Shown: positions 28,170 through 38,330, counted from the first letter of the stretch. The stretch: 64,000 nt of DNA from Pedococcus sp. 5OH_020 (GCF_027812955.1 NZ_JAPYZV010000006.1:248001-312000); one strand, 5' to 3'. Notes: generated from the letters alone by a model not told the origin. Translations and numbers: made by a program.

Positions 28170-30557
28170 GTGGGAGGCATGACGATCGACACCACCGACC
28201 TGGCGGCCCGCCGCCTGGACCTGGCGGGGGCCCGGGGGTTCCACGTCCCGGGCGCCGGGCCTGCCCGACGCTCGGCGATCTCGGCGCTCACCAGGCAGTG
28301 GCTGACGCAGGTATGGCAGGACGCCACGGACTCCCGCGCGACCGAGGGGATCGCGCTCGCCGCCGTCGGCAGCCTCGCCCGAGGTGACGCCGGACCGCTC
28401 AGCGACGTAGACCTGGTCCTGCTCCACTACGGGCGCTCGCTCAGCGGTGAGGACCTGCGCGGGCTGGCAGACCGGATCTGGTACCCGGTGTGGGATGCCG
28501 GGGTGCGGCTCGACCATGCCGTCCGCACGGTGAACCAGTGCCGCACCGTGGCGTCGGGGGACCTCGCCGCAGCCGTCGGGCTGCTGGACCTCGAGTGCAT
28601 CGCCGGTGACGCCGAGGTCGTGACCGCCGCCAGGTCCACGGTGGCCCACGACTGGCGCGCCAACGCCCGTCGACGGCTTCCCCAGCTCGTCGAAGGGCTC
28701 AAGGCCCGGCACGCACGACATGGCGACCTGGCGCAGAGCCTCGAGGCCGACCTGAAGGAGGCCCACGGCGGGCTCCGCGACATGACCGTCCTCAACGCCC
28801 TGGCGGCGGCCTGGCTCACCGACCGACCCCACGGGGGCGTCGACGAGGCGCACCAGGTGCTGCTCGACGTCCGCGACGCCGTCCACGTCGTGACCGGCAA
28901 GGGCCGAGACAGGCTGACGCGCGAGGACCACGACGCCGTGGCAGCCCTGCTCGGCCAGCCCGACGCCGACGACATGCTGACCACCGTGGCGACTGCGGGG
29001 CGGACCGTCGCCTTCGCCCTCGACGGCACGGTGCGCCGGGCGGGCCAGTCGCAGCGGGCTCGCGCGCTTCGGGTGGGCCCACGCCGACCGCAGCTCAACC
29101 CCCTGGGCTTCGGGATGTTCGAGCACGACGGCGAGGTGGTGCTCGGACCCCGCAGCACGCTGTCCACCGACCCGCTGCTACCGCTGCGGGCGGCGGTCGT
29201 GGCCGCGCGGAACAACCTCCCGATCGCCCCCACCACGCTGGCGAACCTTGCCGGGCAGACGCCAAGGCTCGAGGAGCCGTGGCCCGAGATCGCCCGGGAC
29301 CTGTTCGCTGACCTGCTGGCCACCGGCCCAGGCCTGGTGAGCGTGTGGGAGGGGCTGGACCAGGCCGGCCTCGTCGACCGTTGGCTGCCGGAGTGGGCGG
29401 CAGTCCGCTCCCGTCCCCAGCGCAGCGCCGTCCACCGTCACACGGTCGACCGGCACCTCATCGAGACGGTCGTCATCGCCGGTGGGCTCGTCCGCGCTGT
29501 GAGCCGAGCCGACCTGCTGCTGCTGGCGGCCCTGCTGCACGACATCGGCAAGGTGCCTGGGGCGCACGACCACGCCGCCACGGGCGCGCCGCTGGCCCGT
29601 GCCATCGTCACCCGCCTCGGATACTCGGCTGAGGATGTGGAGGTCGTGACCACGCTCGTGCGCGAGCACCTGACGCTCATCGACCTGGCGACCAGGCGCG
29701 ACCACCAGGACCCCGGGACGGTCGGCGCCGCGCGCGACGCGGTGGGTGGCTCCCGTGAGGTGTTCGACCTGCTCGTCGCCCTGACGGAGGCCGACGCGTC
29801 CGCCGCCGGGCCGCAGGCCTGGACCGACTGGCGGGCCACCCTGCTGCGCCAGCTCGCCGAAGCGGCGCGTACAGGCTGGGAGGAGGGCAGCGTGCCGCAG
29901 CCCGGCAAGGCTGTGACCGTCGGTGCGCAGGAGCTGCAGTCGGTGGCCGCGGGTGAGCCCCGCGTCGTGGTGCGCCCACAGGGCGGCTCCTACCGGATCG
30001 ACGTCTTCGACCGCGACCGGCTGGGACTGTTCGCCGACACCGCCGGGCTGCTCGCGGCATACGGCCTGGTCGTCAGGACCGCGATCCTGCGGACCATCGA
30101 AGGCGTCGCCGCCAACGAGTGGCACGTCGAGAGCCCGAGCAACGAGCCACCGGACGAGCAGCGCATCGTGCGCGGGCTGCAGCGGCTGGCCCAGGGTGAC
30201 CGAGCGCCACTGGGGCTCCTGGACCGGCGCCGACAGTTCGCCGCCCGCCCCAGTGCCAGCGCGGGCACCGGCTCGCCGGGTCAGGCTCGGGCCCTCGTCG
30301 TCCCGCACGCGTCCCAGGACGCGACGGTCATCGAGGTGAGGGCGCAGGACCGCCCGGGCCTCCTCCACGAGCTCGGGATCGGCTTCGCGAAGGCAGGGCT
30401 GTCCGTGCGGTCGGCGCACATCGCCACGTATGCCGGGCAGACGCTGGACACCTTCTACGTCACCGAGTTCGGTGGGCGCCTGCTCTCGCCCGCCAAGGTG
30501 GCGCAGACCGTCGCCATGGTCATCGACACCTGCGACGGCACGCTTCCCTCCGCCTGA
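28170..30557 (+). CDS. glnD: PII uridylyl/adenylyl-transferase GlnD
   Basis: Bifunctional nucleotidyltransferase and hydrolase that modifies PII in response to glutamine. 795 aa. The nucleotidyltransferase core AVGSLARGDAGPLSDVDLVLL is near residues 65-85. The HD domain LLAALLHDIGKVPGAHDHA near 450 catalyses removal. Two ACT domains (about 600-680 and 712-795) bind glutamine. GTG 28170 has GGGGAG 6 nt upstream; ATG 28179 is the alternative. It is separated from amt-glnB by a terminator but has the same GlnR-like operator. Confidence 0.95.
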   Translation: MGGMTIDTTDLAARRLDLAGARGFHVPGAGPARRSAISALTRQWLTQVWQDATDSRATEGIALAAVGSLARGDAGPLSDVDLVLLHYGRSLSGEDLRGLADRIWYPVWDAGVRLDHAVRTVNQCRTVASGDLAAAVGLLDLECIAGDAEVVTAARSTVAHDWRANARRRLPQLVEGLKARHARHGDLAQSLEADLKEAHGGLRDMTVLNALAAAWLTDRPHGGVDEAHQVLLDVRDAVHVVTGKGRDRLTREDHDAVAALLGQPDADDMLTTVATAGRTVAFALDGTVRRAGQSQRARALRVGPRRPQLNPLGFGMFEHDGEVVLGPRSTLSTDPLLPLRAAVVAARNNLPIAPTTLANLAGQTPRLEEPWPEIARDLFADLLATGPGLVSVWEGLDQAGLVDRWLPEWAAVRSRPQRSAVHRHTVDRHLIETVVIAGGLVRAVSRADLLLLAALLHDIGKVPGAHDHAATGAPLARAIVTRLGYSAEDVEVVTTLVREHLTLIDLATRRDHQDPGTVGAARDAVGGSREVFDLLVALTEADASAAGPQAWTDWRATLLRQLAEAARTGWEEGSVPQPGKAVTVGAQELQSVAAGEPRVVVRPQGGSYRIDVFDRDRLGLFADTAGLLAAYGLVVRTAILRTIEGVAANEWHVESPSNEPPDEQRIVRGLQRLAQGDRAPLGLLDRRRQFAARPSASAGTGSPGQARALVVPHASQDATVIEVRAQDRPGLLHELGIGFAKAGLSVRSAHIATYAGQTLDTFYVTEFGGRLLSPAKVAQTVAMVIDTCDGTLPSA

Positions 30558-30604
30558 AGACGGCCCACTCCTGCCGACCGGACGCCACCAAGGCTGCCCC
30601 TCCG

Positions 30605-30669
30605 GACCGGACTCAGGAAGTTGTGCGTGTCGGCCCGCTCGCCGTGCCGACACGCACAACTTCTGGAGT
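30605..30669. repeat. Long palindromic intergenic repeat, copy A
   Basis: A 17-bp perfect stem (30618-30634 with 30646-30662, core TTGTGCGTGTCGGC) and 11-nt loop, extended outward with mismatches and beginning GACCGGACTCA. It closely resembles copy B at 40450-40520. It lies after glnD and before the ffh promoter, so it could terminate glnD. Confidence 0.85.
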
Positions 30670-30763
30670 TCTGTGGGGTGGGCGCCGGTCGTCTGTGCTG
30701 GATGCGGTCCGCTGGGCTGGATGCTCGTCGTGGGGCAGCGCCGGGGCGGTTAACCTTGGGCGC

Positions 30764-32365
30764 GTGTTCACCAGCCTTTCCGACCGCCTGACCGCCACCT
30801 TCAAGAACCTCCGGGGGAAGGGGCGGCTCTCCGAGTCCGACGTCAACGCGACGATCCGCGACATCCGTCTCGCGCTGCTCGACGCGGACGTGTCGCTGCC
30901 CGTGGTGAAGAAGTTCACCCACGCAGTGCGCGAGCGCGCCCTCGGGGCCGAGGTCTCCGGCGCGCTGAACCCGGGCCAGCAGGTCGTCAAGATCGTCAAC
31001 GAAGAGCTGGTCGACATCCTGGGGGGCCAGACCCGCACGATCCGGTTCGCCAAGAACCCGCCGACCGTCATCATGCTGGCCGGTCTGCAGGGTGCGGGAA
31101 AGACCACGCTTGCGGGCAAGCTGGCTCGGTGGCTCAAGGAGCAGGGCCATACGCCGATCCTGGTTGCCGCCGACCTCCAGCGGCCCAACGCCGTCACCCA
31201 GCTCCAGGTGGTCGGGGAGCGTGCCGGCGTGCCGGTCTTCGCGCCCGAGCGCGGCAACGTCGGCGGTCACGACGCCGTGGGCCCCACCGGCGAAGGGACC
31301 CGGTCGTTCGGCGACCCGGTCGCCGTCTCGAGAGCGGGTATCGACCACGCGCGGCGCAGCCAGTACGACGTCGTCATCGTCGACACCGCGGGTCGCCTCG
31401 CGGTCGACACGGAGCTCATGCAGCAGGCCGCCGACATCCGGTCGGCGATCCAGCCCGACGAGGTGCTCTTCGTCATCGACGCGATGATCGGGCAGGCCGC
31501 GGTCGACACCGCGCTGGCCTTCCAGGAGGGGGTGGACTTCACCGGCGTCGTGCTGTCCAAGCTCGACGGCGACGCTCGGGGTGGCGCCGCGCTCTCGGTC
31601 GCCTCGGTCACCGGACGGCCGATCATGTTCGCCTCGACCGGCGAGGCGGTCAAGGACTTCGAGGTCTTCCATCCCGACCGGATGGCCTCCCGCATCCTCG
31701 ACATGGGCGACGTGCTCACCCTCATCGAGCAGGCGGAGAAGGCGTTCGACGCCCGCCGGGCCCAGGAGATGCAGCGCAAGTTCCTGGCCGAGGAGGACTT
31801 CACCTTCGATGACTTCCTCGACCAGATGGCGGCCCTGAAGAAGATGGGCGGGCTGAAGTCCATGCTCGGCATGATGCCCGGCATGGGCCAGATGAAGGCG
31901 CAGCTCGACAACCTGGACCCCAAGGAGTTCGACCGCGTCGAGGCCATGGTGCGTTCGATGACGCCTTTCGAGCGCAACCACTCCAAGCAGATCAACGGCT
32001 CTCGTCGGGCGCGGATCGCCAAGGGCTCGGGAGTCGAGGTGTCGGAGGTCAACGCGCTGCTCGAGCGGTTCACCGAGGCCCAGAAGATGATGAAGCAGCT
32101 CGCCCGTGGCGGCGGCATCCCGGGGATGCCCGGCATGCCTGGGATGGGCGGTGGCCGGAAGCGCCAGCAGCAGCCGCAGCGCAAGAAGTCGAAGTCGGGG
32201 AACCCCGCCAAGCGTGCGGCGCAGGAGCGCGCGGCCGCCGAGCGGCCATCGGCGCCGAAGGCGTCTGGGGGAGCGGCCTTCGGAGCCGGCTCGCAGCCCG
32301 ATGCTCGGCCGGACCTCGATCCCACCCAGCTCCCGGCCGGGTTCGAGAAGTTCCTCGGGCGGTGA
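30764..32365 (+). CDS. ffh: Signal recognition particle protein Ffh
   Basis: SRP GTPase that binds signal sequences on ribosomes and docks with FtsY. 533 aa. Its NG domain has GLQGAGKTTLAGKLA near 106-120 and DTAGRLAVDTELM near 207. The methionine-rich M domain (about 310-440) includes KQINGSRRARIAKGSG. A roughly 14-residue Gly-rich insertion follows VPVFAPERGN near residue 160. The tail after 445 is basic and low-complexity. GTG 30764 lies 7 nt after TAACCT (30751-30756) and is probably leaderless. Confidence 0.95.
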   Translation: MFTSLSDRLTATFKNLRGKGRLSESDVNATIRDIRLALLDADVSLPVVKKFTHAVRERALGAEVSGALNPGQQVVKIVNEELVDILGGQTRTIRFAKNPPTVIMLAGLQGAGKTTLAGKLARWLKEQGHTPILVAADLQRPNAVTQLQVVGERAGVPVFAPERGNVGGHDAVGPTGEGTRSFGDPVAVSRAGIDHARRSQYDVVIVDTAGRLAVDTELMQQAADIRSAIQPDEVLFVIDAMIGQAAVDTALAFQEGVDFTGVVLSKLDGDARGGAALSVASVTGRPIMFASTGEAVKDFEVFHPDRMASRILDMGDVLTLIEQAEKAFDARRAQEMQRKFLAEEDFTFDDFLDQMAALKKMGGLKSMLGMMPGMGQMKAQLDNLDPKEFDRVEAMVRSMTPFERNHSKQINGSRRARIAKGSGVEVSEVNALLERFTEAQKMMKQLARGGGIPGMPGMPGMGGGRKRQQQPQRKKSKSGNPAKRAAQERAAAERPSAPKASGGAAFGAGSQPDARPDLDPTQLPAGFEKFLGR

Positions 32366-33195
32366 CGGGCGCTCCGCGGCTGCATACGCTCTCCGTGGGT
32401 CGGTCGGGCCCGCGGGTCGCGTTCCTCCACGGGCTCTTCGGACAGGGGCGCAACTGGACCCAGATCGCCAAGGCGCTCGCCGGACCGGACGGTAACGACG
32501 CGCGCTGCGCCCTGGTCGACCTGCCCGACCACGGTCGCTCACCCTGGTCGAAGGAGTTCTCGCTCGAGGCGTACGCCGAGGCGGTCGCCGGCACGTTGCG
32601 TGCGGTCGACCCGGCCGAACCGTGGGTTGTCGTGGGGCACTCGCTGGGCGGGAAGACCGCCATGATGTTGGCGCTGGAGCACCCGGAGCTCGTCAGCCGG
32701 CTCTGCGTCGTCGATGTGGCGCCCAAGAGCTATGGGACACTCGAGCGCTTCAGCGGCTATATCCAAGAGATGCAGGACCTACCGCTCGACCAGCTGAGCA
32801 GCAGGGCGGACGCCGAGGCCCGGTTCGACGAGCCGAACGCGGGCGTCAAGGCGTTCCTGCTCCAGAACCTGCGTCGTCACGGCGACGGCTGGCGTTGGCA
32901 GGCCAACCTCGACCTCTTCGCCGCCGATGCCGCCTCCGGTTCAGACTCGCGGATCGCCGACTGGCCGCTGGACCCCGAGGACGTGACGCCGTACGGGGGC
33001 CCGGTCCTCTGGGTGGCCGGCTCGGACTCGGCGTACATCGGCGACGAGGACCTACCGACGATGCGAAGGTTCTTTCCGAAGGTGCGGCTGCTGACCGTGA
33101 AGGGTGCCACGCACTGGGTGCACACCGACGCCCCGGAGGTCATGGCGCAGGCCCTGCGCCGGTTCGTCGCGCCGCTGGCCTCGGAGGCTCGCTAG
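32362..33195 (+). CDS. Alpha/beta hydrolase (YbfF-type esterase)
   Basis: 277-aa alpha/beta hydrolase. FLHGLFGQGRNW near residues 21-32 forms the oxyanion side, VVGHSLGGKTAMMLA near 90-104 carries the serine nucleophile, and THWVHTD near 251 the histidine. HGLFG-GRNW and DLPDHGRSPWS are typical of the YbfF/ABHD11 esterase group; the natural substrate is unknown. The GTG start overlaps the ffh stop by 4 nt, so it is co-translated with ffh. Confidence 0.85.
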   Translation: MTGAPRLHTLSVGRSGPRVAFLHGLFGQGRNWTQIAKALAGPDGNDARCALVDLPDHGRSPWSKEFSLEAYAEAVAGTLRAVDPAEPWVVVGHSLGGKTAMMLALEHPELVSRLCVVDVAPKSYGTLERFSGYIQEMQDLPLDQLSSRADAEARFDEPNAGVKAFLLQNLRRHGDGWRWQANLDLFAADAASGSDSRIADWPLDPEDVTPYGGPVLWVAGSDSAYIGDEDLPTMRRFFPKVRLLTVKGATHWVHTDAPEVMAQALRRFVAPLASEAR

Positions 33196-33206
33196 GGTCG
33201 GATGCC

Positions 33207-34298
33207 ATGACGGGACCGGTGCTGCACCTGAAGGGCGAGATCCTCGTCGGTCCGCACGAGGTGCGGCCGGAAGCCTGGGTGGTCGGCGGCCGGCTCACGT
33301 TCGAACGACCGACCACCGCCGGCCCGCAGGTCCAGACCCTGCACGGCTTCGTGCTCCCTGGGCTGGTCGACGCGCACTGCCACGTCGGGCTGGACGCGCA
33401 TGGTGCCGTGGACGACGAGACCGCGCAGGCGCAGGCCGTGGCCGACCGCGACGCCGGCGCGCTGCTCATCCGGGACGCCGGCTCACCCGCCGACACGCGG
33501 TGGATGGACGACCGCGAGGACCTGCCCAAGATCATCCGAGCCGGGCGGCACATCGCTCGGACCCGGCGCTACATCCGGAACTACGCGTGGGAGCTCGAGC
33601 CCGATGAGCTGGTCGACCGGGTGCGGCTTGAAGCGAAGGCCGGGGACGGCTGGGTGAAGCTCGTCGGGGACTGGATCGACCGGGACACCGGGGACCTCTC
33701 ACCCTGCTGGCCGGTCGACGTCCTCACCGACGCTGTCGCCGCAGCGCACGAGGAGGGCGCGAGGGTCACGGCGCACTGTTTCGGCGAGGCCTCGCTCTAC
33801 GACTTCGCGGCTGCGGGCACGGACTGCGTCGAGCACGCGACGGGGCTCGAGACGGAGACCATCGCGCAGTTCGCCGAGCAGGGCATCGCCATCGTCCCGA
33901 CCCTGGTCAACATCGCCACGTTCCCCGCCATCGCTGAGCCCGCCAAGGAGAAGTATCCCGCCTACCACCAGCGGATGATCGCCCTCCACGACCGGCGTTA
34001 CCAGACCATCGGCGCGGCGCGCGACGCGGGCATCGCGGTGTACGTCGGCACCGACGCGGGCGGCTCCCTGCGGCACGGCCTGGTGGCGGACGAGGTCGTC
34101 GAGCTCACCCGCGCGGGGTTCGGTGCCGCGGAGGCGCTGTCCGCGGCCACCTGGGGAGCCAGGGCCTGGCTCGGCAGGCCGGGGCTCGAGGAAGGTGCCG
34201 ACGCCGACCTGGTGGTGTACGACGTCGACCCGCGACGGGAGATCCGTGCGCTCCAGGCGCCGTCTCACGTGGTTCTTCGGGGCGCGGACCTCTCCTGA
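33207..34298 (+). CDS. Metal-dependent amidohydrolase
   Basis: 363 aa, amidohydrolase superfamily (imidazolonepropionase/prolidase-like). The metal motif DAHCHVGLD is near residues 54-62, a likely metal-bridging lysine lies in GWVKLVGDW near 151, histidines in RVTAHCFGEASLYDFA near 186 and CVEHATGL near 207, and the catalytic aspartate in VGTDAGGSLRHG near 283. The reaction is unknown. ATG 33207 is 8 nt downstream of TAGGGT. It has no obvious pathway neighbours. Confidence 0.85.
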   Translation: MTGPVLHLKGEILVGPHEVRPEAWVVGGRLTFERPTTAGPQVQTLHGFVLPGLVDAHCHVGLDAHGAVDDETAQAQAVADRDAGALLIRDAGSPADTRWMDDREDLPKIIRAGRHIARTRRYIRNYAWELEPDELVDRVRLEAKAGDGWVKLVGDWIDRDTGDLSPCWPVDVLTDAVAAAHEEGARVTAHCFGEASLYDFAAAGTDCVEHATGLETETIAQFAEQGIAIVPTLVNIATFPAIAEPAKEKYPAYHQRMIALHDRRYQTIGAARDAGIAVYVGTDAGGSLRHGLVADEVVELTRAGFGAAEALSAATWGARAWLGRPGLEEGADADLVVYDVDPRREIRALQAPSHVVLRGADLS

Positions 34299-34413
34299 CC
34301 GGAGGATGTCCCGCCCCGGCGCCTGAGGGCTGACCGACGTACGCGCTGCGGCGCTCGACGTGCGCCCGTGAGCCGGTACGGCCCTCCATCCACGATGCGA
34401 GACATAAGCCGAC

Positions 34414-34464
34414 GTTATTTGACCGATAACGCGATGCTATCCAAACTCCTAGTTGTCACATAGG
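34414..34464 (+). promoter_or_regulatory. AT-rich regulatory region of the sulfate operon
   Basis: The 227-bp gap before the sulfate-binding protein contains the window's most AT-rich intergenic stretch. It holds GTTAT-N7-ATAAC (34414-34430), which includes a TTGACC -35-like word, and CCTA-N9-TAGG (34448-34464). These palindromes are plausible operators for a sulfur regulator such as the nearby Rrf2 protein; this is inference. The rest of the gap shows nothing recognisable. Confidence 0.4.
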
Positions 34465-34525
34465 AAATGTGCCGACCTTCCGGGCCGGCCTCCCCCGGCC
34501 GGTCCGGGACACCAAAGGAGCACCC

Positions 34526-35566
34526 ATGAGCCGTCATCCTCGCCTCGCCCTGGCCGCCACCGCGACCGTCGCCGCGATGGTGATGACGGCCTGTGCCGGC
34601 GGTGGGGCCAGTGACGCGACGGGGGCGGGGGCCGACGCCGAGAACGCGGCCGCCAGGACGAGCACCATCGACCTCTACGCGTACGCCGTCCCGAAGGTCG
34701 GCTACGACAAGATCATCCCCGCCTTCAACCGGACGGCAGCAGGCAAGGGCGTCCAGTTGCAGCAGTCGTACGGTCCGTCCGGGGACCAGTCCCGCAAGGT
34801 CGCCGCCGGAGCGCAGGCCGACTTCGTGAACTTCTCGGTCGAGCCCGACATCACCCGCCTGGTCGACGCCGGCCTGGTGGCCAAGGACTGGAACGCCAAC
34901 CAGTACAAGGGGATCCCGTTCGGCTCGGTCGTCACCATCGTCGTGCGCAAGGGCAACCCCAAGGGCATCAAGGACTGGGACGACCTGCTCAAGCCGGGCG
35001 TCGAGGTCGTCACGCCGAACCCCTTCAGCTCCGGCAGCGCGAAGTGGAACCTGCTGGCGCCGTATGCGGCAAAGAGCAACGGCGGCAAGAACCCCAAGGC
35101 CGGTCTGGCGTTCATCGAGAAGCTCGTGACGGGTCACGTGAAGGTGCAGCCCAAGTCGGGGCGGGAGGCGACCGAGACGTTCCTCCAGGGCACCGGCGAC
35201 GTCCTGCTGAGCTACGAGAACGAGGCGTTGTTCGCCGAACGCAGCGGCGACCCGGTCCAGCACGTCACCCCACCCTCGACGTTCAAGATCGAGAATCCCA
35301 CGGCGGTGCTCAGCACCAGCAAGAACCTCGCGACGGCCAAGGCGTTCAACGACTACCTGTTCACGCCGGAGGCGCAGAAGCTCTGGGCCCAGGCCGGCTT
35401 CCGCCCGGTGGACCCAACTGTCGCCCGCGAGTTCGCCGCCGACTTCCCGCAGCCTGCGAAGCTGTGGACCATCGAAGACCTCGGCGGGTGGAAGACCGTG
35501 GACGGCACGCTCTTCAAGAAGGAGACCGGCTCGATCGCGGTCATCTACGACAAGGCCACGAAGTAG
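34526..35566 (+). CDS. Sulfate ABC transporter substrate-binding lipoprotein
   Basis: 346-aa periplasmic-type sulfate/thiosulfate-binding lipoprotein (Sbp/CysP/SubI family). The signal sequence ends in a lipobox with Cys at residue 23 (VMTACAGG). Family motifs are YGPSGDQSRKVAAGAQADFVNFS near 88-110, TPNPFSSGSAKWNLLAPYAA near 165 and ETFLQGTGDVLLSYENEA near 217. AAAGGAG lies 7 nt upstream of ATG. First gene of a four-gene import operon. Confidence 0.93.
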   Translation: MSRHPRLALAATATVAAMVMTACAGGGASDATGAGADAENAAARTSTIDLYAYAVPKVGYDKIIPAFNRTAAGKGVQLQQSYGPSGDQSRKVAAGAQADFVNFSVEPDITRLVDAGLVAKDWNANQYKGIPFGSVVTIVVRKGNPKGIKDWDDLLKPGVEVVTPNPFSSGSAKWNLLAPYAAKSNGGKNPKAGLAFIEKLVTGHVKVQPKSGREATETFLQGTGDVLLSYENEALFAERSGDPVQHVTPPSTFKIENPTAVLSTSKNLATAKAFNDYLFTPEAQKLWAQAGFRPVDPTVAREFAADFPQPAKLWTIEDLGGWKTVDGTLFKKETGSIAVIYDKATK

Positions 35567-35568
35567 GC

Positions 35569-36438
35569 ATGACGGCGACGACCGCCACCGCGCGCAGGGA
35601 CGACACGATGGTGTCGTCCCTGCCGCCGCGCCCGACGCCGCAACGCCAGTTCTCCGCGCGGCCGCTCGGAGTCGGCCTCGTGGGCCTGTGGCTGAGCGTC
35701 ATCGTGCTGCTGCCCCTCGCGGCGCTGACCGTCACGTCGTTCGGGGACGGTGTATCCGGGTTCTGGGACGCGGTCACGGCCCCGGTGGCCCTGGCCTCCC
35801 TCGCGGTGACGGTCGGCCTGGCCGCCGTCGTCGCGCTGCTCAACGCAGCGATGGGCACGCTCATCGCGTGGGTGCTCGTCCGCGACGACTTCCCGGGCAA
35901 GCGGGTCGTCAACGCGCTGATCGACCTGCCGTTCGCACTGCCGACGATCGTGGCCAGCATCGTCCTGCTCTCGCTCTACGGGCCGAACAGCCCCGTGCAC
36001 GTCCACCTCAACGCCACGCGCCCCGGCCTCGTCGTGGCTCTGGCCTTCGTGACCCTGCCATTCGTCGTGCGGTCCGTCCAGCCGGTGCTCATCGAGGTGG
36101 ACCGGGAGGTGGAGGAGGCCTCGGCCTCGCTGGGGGCGTCGAACTGGACGACCTTCCGGCGCGTCGTCCTGCCGACCCTGGCGCCGGCGATCATCAGTGG
36201 CACTGGCCTGGCGTTCGCCCGGGCGATCGGCGAGTACGGGTCGGTGGTGCTCATCGGCGGCAACATCCCGCGCAGGACGCAGGTGGCGTCGCAGTACATC
36301 CAGCAGCAGATCGAGATCGACCGGCCGGTCAACGCGGCGGCGGTGTCCGTCGCGCTGCTCGTCATCGCGTTCCTCACCCTGTTCGTGCTGCGCGTCGCCG
36401 CCGGACGCAGCCGGCGCCGCGAGGAGGAGTCCTCGTGA
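35569..36438 (+). CDS. cysT: Sulfate ABC transporter permease CysT
   Basis: 289-aa inner-membrane permease (CysT/CysU) with about six helices. The binding-protein-dependent transport signature for contacting CysA is EASASLGASNWTTFRRVVLPTLAPAI at about 182-207, preceded by DLPFALPTIVASIVLL. ATG is 2 nt after the binding-protein stop. Pairs with CysW. Confidence 0.93.
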   Translation: MTATTATARRDDTMVSSLPPRPTPQRQFSARPLGVGLVGLWLSVIVLLPLAALTVTSFGDGVSGFWDAVTAPVALASLAVTVGLAAVVALLNAAMGTLIAWVLVRDDFPGKRVVNALIDLPFALPTIVASIVLLSLYGPNSPVHVHLNATRPGLVVALAFVTLPFVVRSVQPVLIEVDREVEEASASLGASNWTTFRRVVLPTLAPAIISGTGLAFARAIGEYGSVVLIGGNIPRRTQVASQYIQQQIEIDRPVNAAAVSVALLVIAFLTLFVLRVAAGRSRRREEESS

Positions 36439-37238
36439 AGACCTCGACCGCGACGCGGCTGGGCCTGCGCACCGTCGCCCTGGGCTATCTCGTCGTGCTG
36501 CTCGCGGTGCCTATCGTCCTCATCCTCTGGCGCACCCTCGGTGAAGGCGTCGGCGCGTTCCTGGAGTCGGTGCGCACCCCGGCCGCCATCTCGGCCCTCA
36601 ACCTGTCGCTGCTCATCGTGGCGATCGTGGTGCCGCTCAACGTGGTCTTCGGGGTCGCGACAGCGCTCGCGTTGGTCCGGGGGCGGTTCCGAGGGCGCGG
36701 ACTCGTCCAGGCGGTGGTCGACCTCCCGTTCGCCGTGTCGCCCATCGTCGTGGGCGTGTCGCTCATCCTGCTGTGGGGTGCGGGCGGGTGGCTGGGCGGC
36801 GTGGAGAAGCTCGGGTTCAAGGTGATCTTCGGACTGCCCGGCATGGTGATCGCGACGCTGTTCGTCACACTGCCCTTCGTCGTGCGCGAGGTCGAGCCGG
36901 TGCTCCACGAGATCGGCACCGACCAGGAGCAGGCCGCAGCCACGCTGGGAGCCAGCTCGGCGCAGACCTTCTGGCGGATCACGCTTCCGGCGATCCGGTG
37001 GGGCCTCACGTATGGCGTGGTGCTGACGGTCGCCCGGGCGCTCGGGGAGTTCGGCGCCGTGATCATGGTGAGCTCGGGGTTCCCCGGCGTGTCGCAGACG
37101 CTGACTCTGCTGGTCCATTCCCGCTACATCGACGACCACAACACCTACGGCGCGTATGCCGCCGCCACCCTGCTGATGGGTCTGGCCGTGGTGACGCTGC
37201 TGCTGATGACCCTGCTCGACCGCAAGAGGAGTACCTGA
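36435..37238 (+). CDS. cysW: Sulfate ABC transporter permease CysW
   Basis: 267-aa second permease of the sulfate importer. [20 protein letters not shown] near residues 96-115 and the EAA loop [21 protein letters not shown] near 165-185 are CysW-like. GTG 36435 overlaps the cysT stop by 4 nt, so the two subunits are translationally coupled. Confidence 0.93.
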   Translation: MKTSTATRLGLRTVALGYLVVLLAVPIVLILWRTLGEGVGAFLESVRTPAAISALNLSLLIVAIVVPLNVVFGVATALALVRGRFRGRGLVQAVVDLPFAVSPIVVGVSLILLWGAGGWLGGVEKLGFKVIFGLPGMVIATLFVTLPFVVREVEPVLHEIGTDQEQAAATLGASSAQTFWRITLPAIRWGLTYGVVLTVARALGEFGAVIMVSSGFPGVSQTLTLLVHSRYIDDHNTYGAYAAATLLMGLAVVTLLLMTLLDRKRST

Positions 37239-38248
37239 TGATCAGCGTGACAGGAGCCCGGAAGAGCTACGGGAACTTCGCGGCCCTCGACGACGTGACC
37301 CTCGACATCCCGGCGGGCACCCTCACCGCGCTGCTCGGCCCCAGTGGGTCCGGCAAGTCCACCCTGCTGCGTTCGATCGCCGGCCTCGAGCGGCTCGACG
37401 CCGGCAGCATCGTCATCGGCGGCCAGGACGTCACCCAGGTGGCGCCGCAGAAGCGAGGCATCGGTTTCGTCTTCCAGCACTACGCGGCGTTCAAGCACAT
37501 GACGGTCCGGGACAACGTCGGCTTCGGCCTGAGCATCCGCAAGCGCCCGAAGGCGGAGATCGCCCGCAAGGTGGACGACCTGCTCGAGATCGTCGGCCTG
37601 GACGGGTTCCAGCACCGTTACCCGGCCCAGCTCTCGGGAGGTCAGCGCCAGCGAATGGCCCTGGCCCGGGCGCTCGCGGTCGACCCGGAGGTGCTCCTGC
37701 TCGACGAGCCCTTCGGCGCCCTCGATGCCAAGGTCCGCGCCGACCTGCGTCAGTGGCTGCGCCGGCTGCACGACGAGGTGCACGTGACCACCGTGCTGGT
37801 GACCCATGACCAGGAGGAGGCACTCGACGTCGCGGACCGGATCGCGGTGCTCAACAAGGGCAGGATCGAGCAGGTGGGAGACCCCGTCGCCCTGTACGAC
37901 CGCCCCGCCAACGACTTCGTGATGTCGTTCCTCGGGTCGGTGGCCAGGCTCGGCGGACAGCTCGTCCGCCCGCACGACATCGCCCTGCACCGCAGCCGCG
38001 AGCGGGCCCAGTCCCTCGACGCCCGCGTCGGTGGTTCGCCAGGGGTCATCGAAGCGGTCGTCGAGCGCGTGGTCCGCCTGGGCTTCGAGGTGCGCGTCGA
38101 CCTGCGCGCGGACTCGGGGGAGCGGTTCGCCGCGCAGGTCACGCGCGCCGAGGCCGACGCCCTGGACCTGCGCGTGGGCGAGACGGTGTACGCCCGGGCC
38201 ACCCAGGGCCCCGACGTGACGGAGACCGAGCCGGCCCTCGCCATCTGA
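37238..38248 (+). CDS. cysA: Sulfate ABC transporter ATP-binding protein CysA
   Basis: 336-aa ATPase of the sulfate importer. Walker [10 protein letters not shown] at about 33-41, signature [15 protein letters not shown] near 131, Walker [15 protein letters not shown] near 151, H-loop VTHDQEEAL near 188. A C-terminal TOBE-like domain (about 250-330) follows. ATG shares its A with the cysW stop codon. No SAM riboswitch is visible in the operon. Confidence 0.94.
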   Translation: MISVTGARKSYGNFAALDDVTLDIPAGTLTALLGPSGSGKSTLLRSIAGLERLDAGSIVIGGQDVTQVAPQKRGIGFVFQHYAAFKHMTVRDNVGFGLSIRKRPKAEIARKVDDLLEIVGLDGFQHRYPAQLSGGQRQRMALARALAVDPEVLLLDEPFGALDAKVRADLRQWLRRLHDEVHVTTVLVTHDQEEALDVADRIAVLNKGRIEQVGDPVALYDRPANDFVMSFLGSVARLGGQLVRPHDIALHRSRERAQSLDARVGGSPGVIEAVVERVVRLGFEVRVDLRADSGERFAAQVTRAEADALDLRVGETVYARATQGPDVTETEPALAI

Positions 38249-38287
38249 GTCCTGGGCGGCCGCACACCGCTGACGTGCCGCGTGCCC

Positions 38288-38330
38288 GGCATGCGGTGGG
38301 GTGGGCATGCGGTGTGCTCGGCATGCGGTG
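38288..38330. repeat. 16-bp phased direct repeats before the Rrf2 gene
   Basis: GGCATGCGGTG occurs at 38288, 38304 and 38320, exactly 16 bp apart. Each copy contains the palindrome GCATGC. The last copy overlaps the expected -35 region of the Rrf2 gene, so it could be an autoregulatory operator. Confidence 0.65.

Noticed and set aside
34299-34525. SAM or other riboswitch before the sulfate operon
   Set aside because: No conserved aptamer pattern could be recognised; only short palindromes are present.
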